In this document: piece after piece, positions 44,590-55,490 of the stretch | Layout of the letters: every line of letters starts with the position of its first letter | How positions within the stretch are numbered: position 1 is the first letter of the stretch | Source of the DNA: Bimastos eiseni | Lineage: Eukaryota; Annelida; Clitellata; Crassiclitellata; Lumbricidae | Direction of reading: 5' to 3' | NCBI GenBank assembly: GCA_959347315.1 | Contig: OY365810.1 | Coordinates: 9,023,647-9,087,646, forward strand | Length of the DNA stretch: 64,000 nt | Program-made: the position numbers and the translations under genes | Notes under the pieces: generated by a model | Told to the model about the DNA's origin: nothing | Databases searched by the model: none | Seen by the model: only the letters and a program-made list of their open reading frames with translations

Positions 44590-45005
44590 CCAAATATCTT
44601 CGCGAACTCTTCCCCATCCAGCCAATCCGCTCCACTCGTCATCCCTCTGTCTCAGTCTTACTCGACACCCGGTCACCACTTATCTCAAGTTGTCCAACAG
44701 AGCCATTTCCATAATGGTACCACATCTTCGGGACGACCTGCCTCCTGAATTCGGCACTTTCCGGCTCCTACACCATCATTGTCTATCACCCACAATCATC
44801 AATCTCATGCACCTCTACACGTAGGCTACATGTATATCCATCAGGACCATCACTCCCACTCCGGACGTTTCATTCGAAGCTTAAGCCGCACCTTTTCAAG
44901 AATGTTTACCCAGACTCACTTGATCATCCACGCTCCAATCCTCGACCATAGAAACACCCCCTTTACAACTACTCTGTCTCCTCTGAGCCTCTGGAAACCG
45001 GACTA
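44590..45005 (+). mobile_element. Degenerate LINE 3' end
   Basis: One frame reads L-R-D-D-L-P-P-E-F-G-T-F-R at about 44715-44760. Another reads R-T-F-H-S-K-L-K-P-H-L-F-K-N-V-Y near 44870. These resemble the W-N-x-L-P and F-K-x-x-L-K-x-H-L-F motifs that close L2/CR1-type reverse transcriptases. It is fragmented and broken. Confidence 0.45.
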
Positions 45006-46299
45006 ACCCTCCTCGGCCTACCCTTTTCACAACCAATTTGATATGATCCAGCGCTCGTGAAGATAGCCCTGCGCTTGGCTTTCGATTGGCGCTTTAAAAG
45101 TTTGGAGATTAAGATGTCGATTACGCGCTATCCTTGTTGGCAAGACAGGACAACAATCTAAGATTTGATCGTCAGCGCCATTGAACACATGAAGTGACCT
45201 GCTAATTGATTCCTATCTATTCACTGCTTCTGCCAACAGTGCCAGCGATTTGGGGAGCAAATGAAAACATCAGCAGTGTCACTGACCTTAGAAAAAATCC
45301 TTCCGTTTCAGACCGGTTACCTTTCATTTGAGGCATTCCACGCAAAGGAGGAACGTTGTCAATTAGAAAGGATATGGATGCTTCATTTTATGATTTCAGG
45401 TTTCTACACTTTTCGCGATAGTCGAGGTCTTTCATTCAGCCTGTTTCTGAACCTAAGTAGATATTTTTTAAATTGAATCAGCACCAAACAAGGGGTGAGT
45501 ATAGAACTGTCTTATTGATGACTGTCACAGCCTTTCAAGAGGAACTTACTTGTAGGAATATTGGACAAAGTGCATGTTATAGGTCAATTTGCGTCTTCTG
45601 AACCACTTCAAACTATTGTTCTTTAGTTCATTAATTTGTTGAGCGTTGGATTGGCACTTACATGTATAGGTCTCGCAATCTTTACCATAATTGCAAACTT
45701 AGAATTTCTAAAGAGTTACTCTAACACTAAGTGCAGGACATTACCGCGTCGCGTGAGAATTATCTTGGCGTATCACCAAAATCGAAAATTCCGAGAAAAA
45801 CGAGTTTGAAGATTTTGGCGGGAAAGCGCCGCGTGAGAATTATCTTGCTGTATATCCAAAATATACACTGCTATACCGTGCAAACTCCATACAACTCGGG
45901 TGGTAGGATAAAAATGTCTGGAGATACGATAGTTAGTTTTTGATGAATATCTTTAAAACGACAGGTCGCAGGCCTATCTCTTAGTTATTTAAACTGAAGA
46001 AAGAAAACACATTGCCCGCTACATATCAACTCTAAACGCATCTTCGAAAATGTTACTGTAACACCAGACAAATATCACAAAATAATGAGACAACAGAATA
46101 GTGACATTGAGCTGCATCATTTCTCAAACATTACAAAAGGCTAAGATGGAAAATAACCATAACCATAACCAAGTGCTTTTATTGTCTCCAAAACAACAAA
46201 CAAAATTATAAAGTGTTGACAATCAGCTGGGAGGCAATAGGGACTAACAGAAACCCTTAAAGGATAGAAAATCCTGTAATCAGGGTCACCCTTACATTA
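45006..46299. other. Non-coding stretch
   Basis: No supported gene. A 19-base phrase, GCCGCGTGAGAATTATCTT, occurs as near-identical direct copies at about 45746 and 45829. Confidence 0.4.
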
Positions 46300-46416
46300 G
46301 ATTGATAGTTGCAGTTGGTTAGGTATAAGAAATACAATGGCAATTAGTTAGAAACTTAACTAGTTAGTTATTCTATACAATCATGATGAAGACGGTAAAG
46401 ACGCGCAATGAGACAA

Positions 46417-46926
46417 TTATAGATCCATTAAATAATTCCGTAATTTTATTTTAATTACGTTAAGATTATTTAGAGAGCGCAATTCATCCGGAATGACGTT
46501 CCATGCTTTCGAGCCAGCGTATTTAATCGAGAACACTCTAGTGTTTGTTCTCGAAAAGATAGGTCTATAGTTTGAGGAAGATCGTAACTTATAGGGATTG
46601 ACCTCAGAGAGAGGTGAGAAGTAGTTGTCGAATACTGAAGGTAGTTGATTGTGGGTATATTTGTACATGAATTCGTTGGTTTGAAAGATCAATAGCTGCT
46701 CAACTTTTAGAATACGTGTTTGTTTGTAGATGTGGTCAGTAGGGATAAGGTAATGTGAGCCGTTGATTATACGGAGGGCTCGTTTTCGGAGGATATTTAA
46801 TTTTTTCAATCTTGTTGGATAGTTTGAAGCCCAGATGAGGTTGCAGTAAGTTAAATACGGGTTAATCATTGTGTAATATAAAGATAAATGTACATTGATT
46901 GGCAATAAGTATGAAATTCGTGACAA
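46417..46926 (-). pseudogene. LINE reverse transcriptase C-terminal tail
   Basis: The 169-codon frame has the tail pattern of APE-LINEs: N-P-Y-L-T-Y-C-N-L-I-W, L-R-K-R-A-L-R-I-I, F-M-Y-K-Y, W-N-V-I-P-D-E-L-R and I-K-L-R-N-Y-L. A TAA just upstream (T-W-K-stop-H) separates it from 46995-48833. Confidence 0.82.
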
Positions 46927-46994
46927 AATTCCTATATTTTTTGCAATTTTTACTGAGACATGTTGTATGTGTTATTTCCATGTAAGGTGTTCAT

Positions 46995-48833
46995 CTATAT
47001 ATATCCCCATCTATATATATTTTTATCAATGTAGTCGTATAGACGTGTATACATGACCTTTTCAAATAACTTCGAGAAATAAGGTAGGATAGAAATAGCC
47101 TTGTAGTTGGTCACATCCTCTTTGTTGCCCTGTTTATATACTGGAGTTACCCTGGCTATTTTTAAGGGGTTATGGACAATTCCTGTCTCCAAAGAGCAGT
47201 TCATGATAGCAGAAAGTGGTTTGGCAATTAAGGACAGTACAGGTTTCACAACACTGGGATTAATATCAGGGCCAGAGCTGTTGGTGGATTTCAGTGAATG
47301 GCTTAAAACAAGTATTTCCTCCGCGGTCGTAGGATATACTGCAAAAGAGGAAGAGTTAGGAGGGTCAAGGTATGAGGTTGGTGGATTAGTGGAGGGAGGT
47401 ATTTTGTCAACTAGATCTTGTGTCATACTAGTAAAATAAGCATTGAACTTTTCAGCAATAAGTTCATTATTTGTAATTTCGATGTCATTAGATGTTAGAC
47501 ATTTAATTAACGAGCCCGTTGGTTTTACTCTTAATATTGTCTTTATCGTTTGCCAAGTCTGTTTAAGATCATTTTGGTTTTTAGTGAATTCCATGGCATA
47601 GAAATTCCTTTCAGCTCTTTTGCATAAACTTTTAAACCTATTTCTATAAGATACGAACTTTTCTTTATTTTTCACCGACGGGTTTTTTATAAAGGTTGCA
47701 TATAATTTAGTTTTAGTTTTGCATGGCTTATAAAGAGCAGATGTCATCCAAGGTTGTTTGAAAGATTTGGAGGAATTAAGTCCTTTGGGTTTGAGAGGGA
47801 ACGCTGCGTCGTAGGCTGTTTTAAATTTAACACTGAATAGCTCGTATGCTGCCGATGGATCCTGATTGACACTAGATTCTATTATGTTGGACCAGTCACT
47901 TTTTGACAGAAGCTCTTTAAAATATTCCTTAGAAGTGGGATCCATTATTCGAGTAAAGTCGTCAGTAGCAGTTCTAGTAAAAGATGGGGCAATGTCGACC
48001 CAAGTTATAATAGGGAGATGGTCGGATAAATCTGTAACAACTATAGTGGGTTTGATGGTTTTGGAGATTCGATTTGTAAATATATTGTCGATGCGTGAAG
48101 TGGATGATTCAGTTATTCTCGTAGGTTGAGTAATGATAGGTAGGAAATGGTATGATGACATTATATTAAGAAAATCGCTAGTTAATTTGTGTTCTTGAAC
48201 CTTCAATAAGTCTATATTAAAGTCACCCAGGATGTACATATATTTATCTTTTAAATGAAATGCGGATAATAAAAGGTCCCATTCTTTATTAAATGCCTCT
48301 AAATCACAGCCAGGTGGCCTATAGATAGCTCCAGTAAGAAAATAGGATCCGTTAGCTCTTGGAAATCGCAGAAATAAGGATTCATACGTGATATGGGTAG
48401 AACAGGCTGGTGGCAAATTAAACGGTTGGTAGTTCAGATTATCCCTAATAAAGAAACCTACTCCTCTTCCCCTGCCAGTGGTTCTACATTTATATTCAAA
48501 AGTGAAGCCTGGTATATATGTTGAATTGGCTGAATTGGAGTCAAGCCAAGTCTCCGTTACAGCCAATATGTCAATTGAGAGAAGAGCCAATAGATATTCG
48601 AATCGATGCAGTTTGGAAGATATGCTTCGACAATTTATATGCATTATCGAGATAAAGTCTTTATATTTTGAGCAAGTTGTTGCAAGTGATATAGGTGTGC
48701 TATATGTGCTTTGTGTTGGTCTTATTGAGTAGTAATTTTCATCTGGGTCTAAGTCACAGTTGTTTACTAAGGGTCGAATATTATCAGGGTCAGTAAAAAT
48801 CTCCAGACGTGGTCCCTCCCTCAAAAGAATCAC
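46995..48833 (-). pseudogene. LINE ORF2: endonuclease and start of reverse transcriptase
   Basis: The 612-codon frame includes the AP-endonuclease motifs H-I-N-C-R-S, V-T-E-T-W, R-G-V-G-F-F-I-R, L-G-D-F-N-I-D and L-S-D-H-L-P. The first RT blocks follow (R-V-T-P-V-Y-K-Q-G, then N-Y-K-A-I-S-I-L-P, then F-S-K-L-F-E-K-V). The frame ends at a deletion, so the catalytic Y-x-D-D is absent. Confidence 0.85.
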
Positions 48834-48911
48834 CGAGGAATCTTTTCCTTCTGCTTCAAGAATGCTCTCTTTAAATTCTACTTCATTGACTATATGATTA
48901 AATGGAAATAG

Positions 48912-49050
48912 CTATGGTAAACATTCAATACAATACCATGAGGCCGTATTACAGGTTGGAATATTATAGTGGGATGAATGGAAATGCTTGGTGCAGAGTG
49001 AACAAATGATTAAATCATTATCGTCAAACAATGTCCGCCTACATGAATAA
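48912..49050 (-). pseudogene. PHD-like zinc finger of the LINE
   Basis: In frame with the endonuclease except for one TAG (48914-48912), it reads C-Y-S-C, then C-S-L-C-T-K-H-F-H, then C-N and W-Y-C-I-E-C. This is a C4HC3 arrangement, as found at the start of some CR1/Crack-like element proteins. Confidence 0.7.
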
Positions 49051-49612
49051 CACTTATCTAGAGTAGAAGACAAATTAATCTTATTAGCAGGATTAATGCA
49101 GAATATAAAAAGAGAAACTACGAAAAGACGCTAGGCTTGTAAAATAATGGTCAAACGAAATAGTTAGCACAATTATGTAACGAATTGAAATAGGTAAATA
49201 ACAGTGAAAATAAAAAAAGAACAATTTTAGACCAGATCTGTCAAATGAGTAGGTTGATAACCATTAAATGTTTCTTTTAGTGAAGGTAACAACAGGTGGC
49301 TTATAACTGCATATGTCGTCGTAATGGGAAAAACAGACGAAGAAGAAGACGGCAAGAAACCACAAAACAAAGTGTAGTAACTTGCGTAAGATTGAAGGGA
49401 AAACGCAACTTGCATAATCCAGGATAATCTTCACGATTGAATCACGTTAAATATTCAGGGTTTGAGATACGGATCGACTCTATGAAGAGGCGAGGCAAGG
49501 TTGAATTCGATGATAATTCGCAAGGCGTCAACGAGGACAAGAAGTCAGATAGTCGAGCGAAGTTATCCCAGTCATTAGCAGGGAGCAGAAGTTCCAGAGG
49601 CAGGTAGTAGCA

Positions 49613-50411
49613 TCACTTGGGCACAATCTGCGTCGAGTTGATGTTCTGCAGGTTGATCGGCGATGATACCTTTCGAGGTTTCTCATTTGGATCCTCTGAG
49701 CGGCGAATGTAGACGAGACCTCCTCTTGTCCAAGCTGAGGTTATCGATTTGTTCTTAACCATCTTTCTGGCTTCGGCGAACAAGCTGGCATTGGATCGGG
49801 TCAAATGCTCATTGATGTAGACTGGGTCACTGTTGGATGATCCTTTCGTCGTTTGCGAGCAGAATATATTAAGTTGCGCACGCTTCTGTTGGTGAAGCGG
49901 ACAAGAATCGGTCCATTCGGACCCTTCGAGTTTCCTGAGATCCCGTGAGCGAAGGAGATGTCAGATTCAGTAATTGACAGACCGAGTCTTCCATTGCATA
50001 GATTGATCACTGATTGGGTGACTCTCTTATCGATCGAGGAGAAGTCGTGTTGGGAAGCAGATTGGAAAGTAGATGTGTCATTCTTCGATCTCCCATCGAT
50101 CCCGTAGATGATCAGGTTGTCGAGCTTCGTCTGGTTTTCAAGATCGTCCAGTTTTGTCTTCAACAACGAGTTCTCCTTCTCTAGATTACCCACTTTTTCG
50201 TTTTGCTCTTGGCTCAGTTTTGGAAAGATGCTTCGGTGAATCCCGCCACCATGCTCTCCATCTTCGCGGTGAAGACTTTAGCCAAGTCATCAGAGATGCG
50301 CTTGATCATCGAGGTGAGTTTTGTTTCAAGTTTTGTAGCCAGCGTCGCCATCACCTCGTCGCCCAGCAGGCATTCCATTAGCTCTTCACGGTTGATACCC
50401 CTTCGAGACAT
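49613..50411 (-). pseudogene. LINE ORF1 (nucleic-acid binding protein), frameshifted
   Basis: Starts at an ATG at 50411 (M-S-R-R-G-I-N-R-E-E-L). A coiled coil follows (K-E-N-S-L-L-K-T-K-L-D-D-L-E-N-Q), then an RRM-like core (N-L-I-I-Y-G-I, then I-S-F-A-H-G-I, then P-I-L-V-R-F-T-N-R-S-V-R), then R-S-N-A-S-L-F-A-E-A-R-K at the end. The frame is broken at about 50213 and again at about 49845. Typical ORF1p of L1/CR1-like elements. Confidence 0.75.
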
Positions 50412-51131
50412 GTTCCCGTATCGTTGTATCGTTGGAGAATCTTAGAATCACAGTTCAGCGAGCAGGACTAATTGACTCTGAGTGGTTGTACAACATACGA
50501 TGCGATCTATTGTACGATGGGCATACTAATTCTATAAATAGATTCCGCAAAAGTCTGTTAAAGTTGTAAGACAAACTCCTCTTTTGGAGATGTAGAAACG
50601 ATGCTTTTGGAACATGAGAACTTTAACCGTCGCAGAACATAGACATCTCGAACCTATAACGATTTTGATCGAATCTGGTAATTAAGTAACCAAAAATAAG
50701 CTAAATGCTAGCGCCGTCGTAAGCGTGACCTATCCAACTGACGACATGGCCGATAAAATAGTCTCAACCTATAAATTTATCGGGTATAATCTTTTTCCGA
50801 AGATGAATTTCTCAGTTGTCGCCTTTTCCTTTTCAATCCCTTTCGTCGTCCTAAGAACCGTAAGAATGGAAAACCGAAAAATTGAATCGATGACTTCCTC
50901 GGAGGCACTGCAACGTATTCCAGAAGCTTACTGACAGTGAGCCAATAACCAACATTCACATCATCTCAAACTGTCTATAAACATCTAAATAAAGGTTTTA
51001 ATTCGTACATGTTTATACAGAGCACTATCAGTTATGCAAATCAGCGCAACATGTAGTATTTATAAATACAGTGTTAACGAAAGTCTTTTCTAGAGCACAC
51101 ATAGTATATCTGGAAAAGAACGGATTCATTA
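50412..51131. other. Intergenic
   Basis: No supported gene. The open frames at 50725-50959 on the two strands overlap one another and match nothing I recognise. Confidence 0.4.
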
Positions 51132-52051
51132 TCACGGGTTAGTGTTGGTGGGATTTAGTCCAGGCCTCACGTTTCTGGTGTTTGGATTTTGAAAGGGAAC
51201 GTTGTGAGCGTGTTGGGCTATGGCTGGATTCGGTGGCGTGAAAGTGGATTGTTGTGCTGGAGTGGATCTGTCTGGATTCGGTGCGGTTTGATTCGGTTGA
51301 ATGGAACCCATGAGGTTTGCTGCTGCTGCGGATTTACTGGGATTCTGTGCAGTTGAGTTGCCGTGGATATTTAGCCTGCTAGTGCCGTTAACGCTTCCCT
51401 GGAGCTGTTGGAAGAGGGCAAAAGCTCTACTCAGACCTTCTTTATCAAGCAGATGGCAAGCAACGGCCACCAGTCGGGCAAACGGTCTGTCCCTTCCAGG
51501 AGCCGCTGCCCTCCAACGCAGAAGGGCAGAGACGACGGCCTCTAGGGTGAGCTTTGTAATATCACTGGCGGCTAGGTACCCCAGGATATCGTCCTCTGTC
51601 AGATGGAGGGCAAACGCCGCAGAGGTCAGGACCTTCTCGATGTTGGCGCAGACCACTTGCTTTGCCATCTGGTTCAGCTGGTGTAGGCTCATCCAATTGC
51701 GTTGTCTGAGGAGATCCCGAGTCATCGTCTCGTATGAGATGACATTTGATGGTGTCATTCGTTTCTTGATGAAGTCCACGCAAGCCTTGATCACCGAAGG
51801 GCATCGTGTGAAGCAGGCCACAGACAGCACTGCATCCACATTCCCCAAGGATATGGTCAGTTTCGCCTCGTACACATAGCCAAGAATTGGTGCAACGCCC
51901 TTGCTACGGATCTCAGCGGGTAGAATGAGATTGAGACGACCGATGTTCGCTGGGAGGTTCTCCTCCCACAGTTTCTGGCACAGGTAAGGACTGCATGCGG
52001 CCACTATGCACCCGTGACACAGAAATTGTGTATCGTCAGAGGTCTGAAGAA
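51132..52051 (-). CDS. BTB-BACK protein, terminal exon (second BTB, BACK, Asn/Pro-rich tail)
   Basis: The exon follows an AACTTTCAG acceptor (AG at 52053-52052, phase 1) and ends at a stop at 51132. It carries the second BTB fold: F-L-C-H-G-C-I-V-A-A-C-S-P-Y, then I-L-G-Y-V-Y, then V-D-A-V-L-S-V-A-C. A BACK region follows: C-V-D-F-I-K-K-R-M, then L-T-E-D-D-I-L-G-Y-L, then V-V-S-A-L-L-R-W. The tail is Asn, Pro, Gln and Thr rich and probably disordered. BTB-BACK proteins often act as CUL3 adaptors. No kelch repeats follow, so the substrate-binding part would be the tail or another partner. Confidence 0.78.
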
Positions 52052-52053
52052 CT

Positions 52054-52839
52054 GAAAGTTCCACATAATAATTATGTTGTCAAATGTTTTTTATGATTCG
52101 ATCTAATTCAGGTTTTAACAACTTTCCGAAAATCAGTAGCAACAGGCCTACGTAGCAGCTATAGATGATAAAATCTGGTGACCCTAACAGCGGTATTACT
52201 GTAGGCCTATATCCCTTCTGGGCCTCCCTTTGTCAGCGTCTTCTGAGTAGTGCAGCAAAGGTTATTTGACGTATGTAAAATCCGTGGCAATAAAACGTTT
52301 TTTGTGTTCATTGTTTTTTCCCCACTGTTTCAATGCAGATTAAACTATTCTTTACATGTGTACCTTGTGCAACGTAAACCCCATTGCTTCTTCTAGATGG
52401 GTGCCAAGTACCTAATGTGGAGGATGAGTGGTGGAGAGCGGCAGAGATACAGAGAGGGAAGAATGAGACTACGTTCATTCTGCTTCAGTAGATGGGGCTT
52501 CTATCGTACATGTTATGAAGAGGATGGGAGAGAGTGGAGAGTGTGAGAATTTCAAAAGTCTTACTCTGGGCTTATCATTATATGAGTGCAATATCTGTCT
52601 TGTAACTAACATTCTTATTACACTAAGAGATTGTGCTGTTATAAGGTATGAACTAGATTCATTGTATTTCTGTAAAGGGGAGTGAAGGGGTAGGTTGCGC
52701 CCCTATCGTAGATTTAATGAAGATCAGTTGAACCATCCTATTAAGGGCATACATCTTGTATATAAAATATCTGACAACGTGAGCTGCTATAATAGAGAGC
52801 GTGGCAAGAGGCAGCGGTCGATAAATAAAACTGACGTAC
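52054..52839. other. Intron of the BTB gene
   Basis: No coding sequence is recognised. The donor is at 52839-52838 and the acceptor at 52053-52052. Confidence 0.5.
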
Positions 52840-53132
52840 CTGTAAAAGTCATCTGGCATTTGTCCTTCATTTCGTTAAGATTACTCAAGTAATTCTCGAA
52901 TTCTCCTTTTCCGTTTACCATCTTATAAAACCCGAAACCCGAAGAGAACTCCATAAGACTGGTCCAGTCAGACACCTCGAACGTCTTCTCCGGCTGATAG
53001 AGATACTGTCGTAGAGCCACGAGAGTACTGGAATCCACTCTATCTCTGAGGTCGAGACGACCGCTGTGGAAGTGTATTTGGGAATCGGCGAAGAACTGGC
53101 GGAAATGACTGCTTGCAGCAGCCACCAGAGGA
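52840..53132 (-). CDS. BTB-BACK protein, middle exon
   Basis: Acceptor GTTACAG (AG at 53134-53133), donor ACAG|GTACGT (GT at 52839-52838), 293 nt. It continues the first BTB domain (P-L-V-A-A-A-S-S-H-F-R-Q-F-F, then L-V-A-L-R-Q-Y-L-Y, then L-M-E-F-S-S-G-F-G-F) and starts the second (K-C-Q-M-T-F-T-G). Phases match the exons on either side. Confidence 0.8.
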
Positions 53133-53142
53133 CTGTAACAAG

Positions 53143-53250
53143 GCAGTCGTAATCTTAATCGTAATTTCCAAATTTATAAAGCGTTACTCTACAGCTAAGA
53201 AGAGGGCATCAGCTTATTTACGGACGCTGCATCATGTCAGAGAAGCAATA
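53143..53250. repeat. Short interspersed repeat, SINE-like
   Basis: Shares AATCGTAAT, TTATAAAGC, GCATCAGCTTATTTACGG and GCTGCATC with 4940-5040. Confidence 0.55.
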
Positions 53251-53375
53251 TTATTATCCTGACACAAAATTAACACGAACAAAGCTCTATAGGCCTAACC
53301 GCGGCGTCTAGGCATCGAATCCTCAAGCACTGTGCGAAATTGTTAATTTCCCAGTTTCATTAGTAGGTACTATAT

Positions 53376-53440
53376 ATAGCGCTCCTTTAAGACCATCTAC
53401 TCAAAGGTGCTCCAGGTCCATCCCCGGCTAAATAGAACAT
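53376..53440. repeat. Interspersed repeat fragment
   Basis: Resembles 61201-61268: AGAC/AGAT plus ATCTACTCA-AGGTGCTCC-GGTCC followed by GGCT. Both lie in introns of genes in this window. Confidence 0.5.
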
Positions 53441-53698
53441 CATAACGTTGAAAAATGGCATGGTGGAATGACCCTTGGGTCTAAGCGAAGTTTAGCAGGG
53501 AGGGCAAACATGTTGCTGCAGGACCATTTTCTTTTATTCTCGCCATACAAACAGTTGAATTAGGCTTCCGGGTCGTAGGACCAGCGACCAACAAAGCTTG
53601 TTGCTTCCTGGTGAAGGTACACCACCTACAGGGACAAGGAACATTAGACGCACAGAGTGGCGCAACACGTACAGTTCTCGCAGGTTTGGAGGGAGCCA

Positions 53699-53898
53699 NN
53701 NNNNNNNNNNNNNNNNNNNNNNNNNNNNNNNNNNNNNNNNNNNNNNNNNNNNNNNNNNNNNNNNNNNNNNNNNNNNNNNNNNNNNNNNNNNNNNNNNNNN
53801 NNNNNNNNNNNNNNNNNNNNNNNNNNNNNNNNNNNNNNNNNNNNNNNNNNNNNNNNNNNNNNNNNNNNNNNNNNNNNNNNNNNNNNNNNNNNNNNNNN
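53699..53898. other. Assembly gap (N's)
   Basis: A run of N's of fixed length within intron 1 of the BTB gene. The short open frames spanning it are artefacts. Confidence 0.98.
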
Positions 53899-54149
53899 GA
53901 ATCCTGGTGCGTTGGCCTATGTTAAATTTATTGGACGGTCGCTTGAACCTCTGTTCTTTAGCCATGCAGAAAATTTCTCCAATAGCCTATGTCCTATTTC
54001 GCCTTTTGTCTGCCTTGGCAACACCTGGGTGGGTTTTTGCTATTTTTCACATACATAATTATATAGCCTAACACACGCTATCTCTTGCTCTGCTACTCCT
54101 TAGCGAGTTGTTTGAACATGACTGAATGATTAAGTTTGATTAAGTTCAC

Positions 54150-54360
54150 CTGTGAAACTCGTAGCAGATGCCCTCATGGTTGGTAATCTGGAGATCGAGC
54201 AGGACTTCGTTTTGACGCATTCTCTCCAAGTTCTCCAAAATCAATCGCATGTGTTCTGAAGCATTGAAGACGTAGGTGGCCTTCAATTCGTCGTCATTTT
54301 CGATGGCCTTGAAATCCTCATCAGCTCGTCAACAAATTCTGCCAATGCTGCTGTCGTCAT
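54150..54360 (-). CDS. BTB-BACK protein, first coding exon (apparent frameshift)
   Basis: From an ATG at 54360 the frame reads M-T-T-A-A-L-A-E-F and then meets a stop. The next frame reads D-E-D-F-K-A-I, then A-T-Y-V-F-N-A-S-E-H-M, then L-L-D-L-Q-I-T-N-H-E-G-I-C-Y-E-F-H, into a good donor (CACAG|GTGAAC, GT at 54149-54148), in phase with the middle exon. A one-base indel near 54313-54322 would join them. It could be a sequence error, a real lesion, or translation starting at the in-frame ATG at about 54257. Confidence 0.6.
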
Positions 54361-55085
54361 CTTTTGCAGGAAATGTATATAAGCCTACCTAGACGAAACA
54401 CAAGAAAACTAGGTAGACTTCGGCAATGTAAACACATCTAGGCATAGCTATTACACACGAATAATCATTTAGGCGTACATCGATTTCTGATTCACTCCTT
54501 GGGCTTTCCCTCATAACTAATGTCCCACGTCTCAAGAAGTCCTGACCAGACTCGATCTTGTCCTCCACCCTCCAATCTTTCTTAAGCTAAACGAAACCGT
54601 TATCTCATCAGTATTCCCAATCTAGTATCCTTGGCAACCGGACTTGGATCTCTTCTTGACAGCCTCTCTGGTGCCTTCCGTGTATGCGCGGCTCTGAAGT
54701 GCTGCTCTAGGAACTAGGATCTAGCTAGTAGCTTACGATTGCTCTAGCAAACAAAAACGATTGTTCTATCTAGGTCAATGCAATTCATTTCTCTATGGGT
54801 TATCTGTTGGCCGTCGTTTATCTTATGACGTTGTAGAAGCGCTCTAAATTAATGAATGACTGACTGAATGAATGAATCAATGAATGAATGAGGAATGGAG
54901 GAGTTTTTAAGATAAAAAGAGAGATAGGCCTATAGAAAGTGAAAGCTATATTAATTCGGAGTCTTGTTCGAGCCCGCTTATTACCAAATTCAGTTAATGC
55001 TAACAAGCGCCTCTGAATAGAGCTCGAGGTCGTACTTTAAGAGGCGCCTTGTTAATTCTTTGATTCCACACGATGTTCCCATAGG
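54361..55085. other. Upstream of the BTB gene
   Basis: No gene is seen. A tract of repeated TGAATGAATGAATC-like units lies at about 54853-54895. Confidence 0.4.
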
Positions 55086-55490
55086 CAGGGATGTCAAGAG
55101 ACCGGCCCGCGTGTCATTTCTGGCCCGCCGATGATACAATATTTCTGGCCCGCGGAGCCCTGTTTAAAGACAACACCATTGATAATAAAATAAATGGTCT
55201 TATTTGACATTTTTAAAGCTTTGAGTTTTCTGTGATGTTTGTAATTGATAATGTATGAAATGCCACAATATGAGAATCACGTTTTCAAAGCCTAATTCAA
55301 CTGTTTTATGGCCCCCTTTGAGATTCGTAGGCCTGCTCCATTTCCTCGTGCACCTTCGGCACTCTCACCCCGCCATATGATATAAAGGCCCTCATCGACA
55401 ACCCCTGCCATAGGTGATCCGCATGAGTCCCATAGGCCTATCATGCCATGGAGTAATAGCATTTGGCCTACCATAATAAGCCGCATCAAT
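55086..55490 (+). repeat. Interspersed repeat, plus orientation
   Basis: Contains GGCCCGC, TTTCTGGCCCGC, CGTTTTCAAAGCCTAATTCAA and CTGTTTTATGG. The reverse complement lies at 61975-62320. A shorter piece (CAAACAGTTGAATTAGGCTT) is at 53548-53567. It is non-coding and unrecognised. Confidence 0.65.

Larger units (their letters stand above)
46300..50411 (-). mobile_element. APE-type non-LTR retrotransposon (LINE), internally deleted
   Basis: Minus-strand order is ORF1 (50411 to 49613), a PHD-like zinc finger (49045 to 48915), the endonuclease plus RT start (48833 to 46995), then the RT tail (46926 to 46417). The RT core, including the Y-x-D-D region, is missing near 46990-47030, where the frame jumps from Y-D-Y-I-D-K-N to Y-I-D-E-H-L-T-W-K. 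Stops, a frameshift in ORF1 and this deletion make it a dead copy. A TAA-rich or poly-A tail is not obvious; the 3' boundary at about 46300 is approximate. Confidence 0.82.

Noticed and set aside
44485..44748. Ser/Pro-rich 87-codon frame
   Set aside because: Overlaps a degraded LINE tail; the apparent Ser/Pro/His bias is better explained by decayed LINE sequence.
53534..54071. Long frames across the N run
   Set aside because: Made of unknown bases; the flanking parts show no domain.
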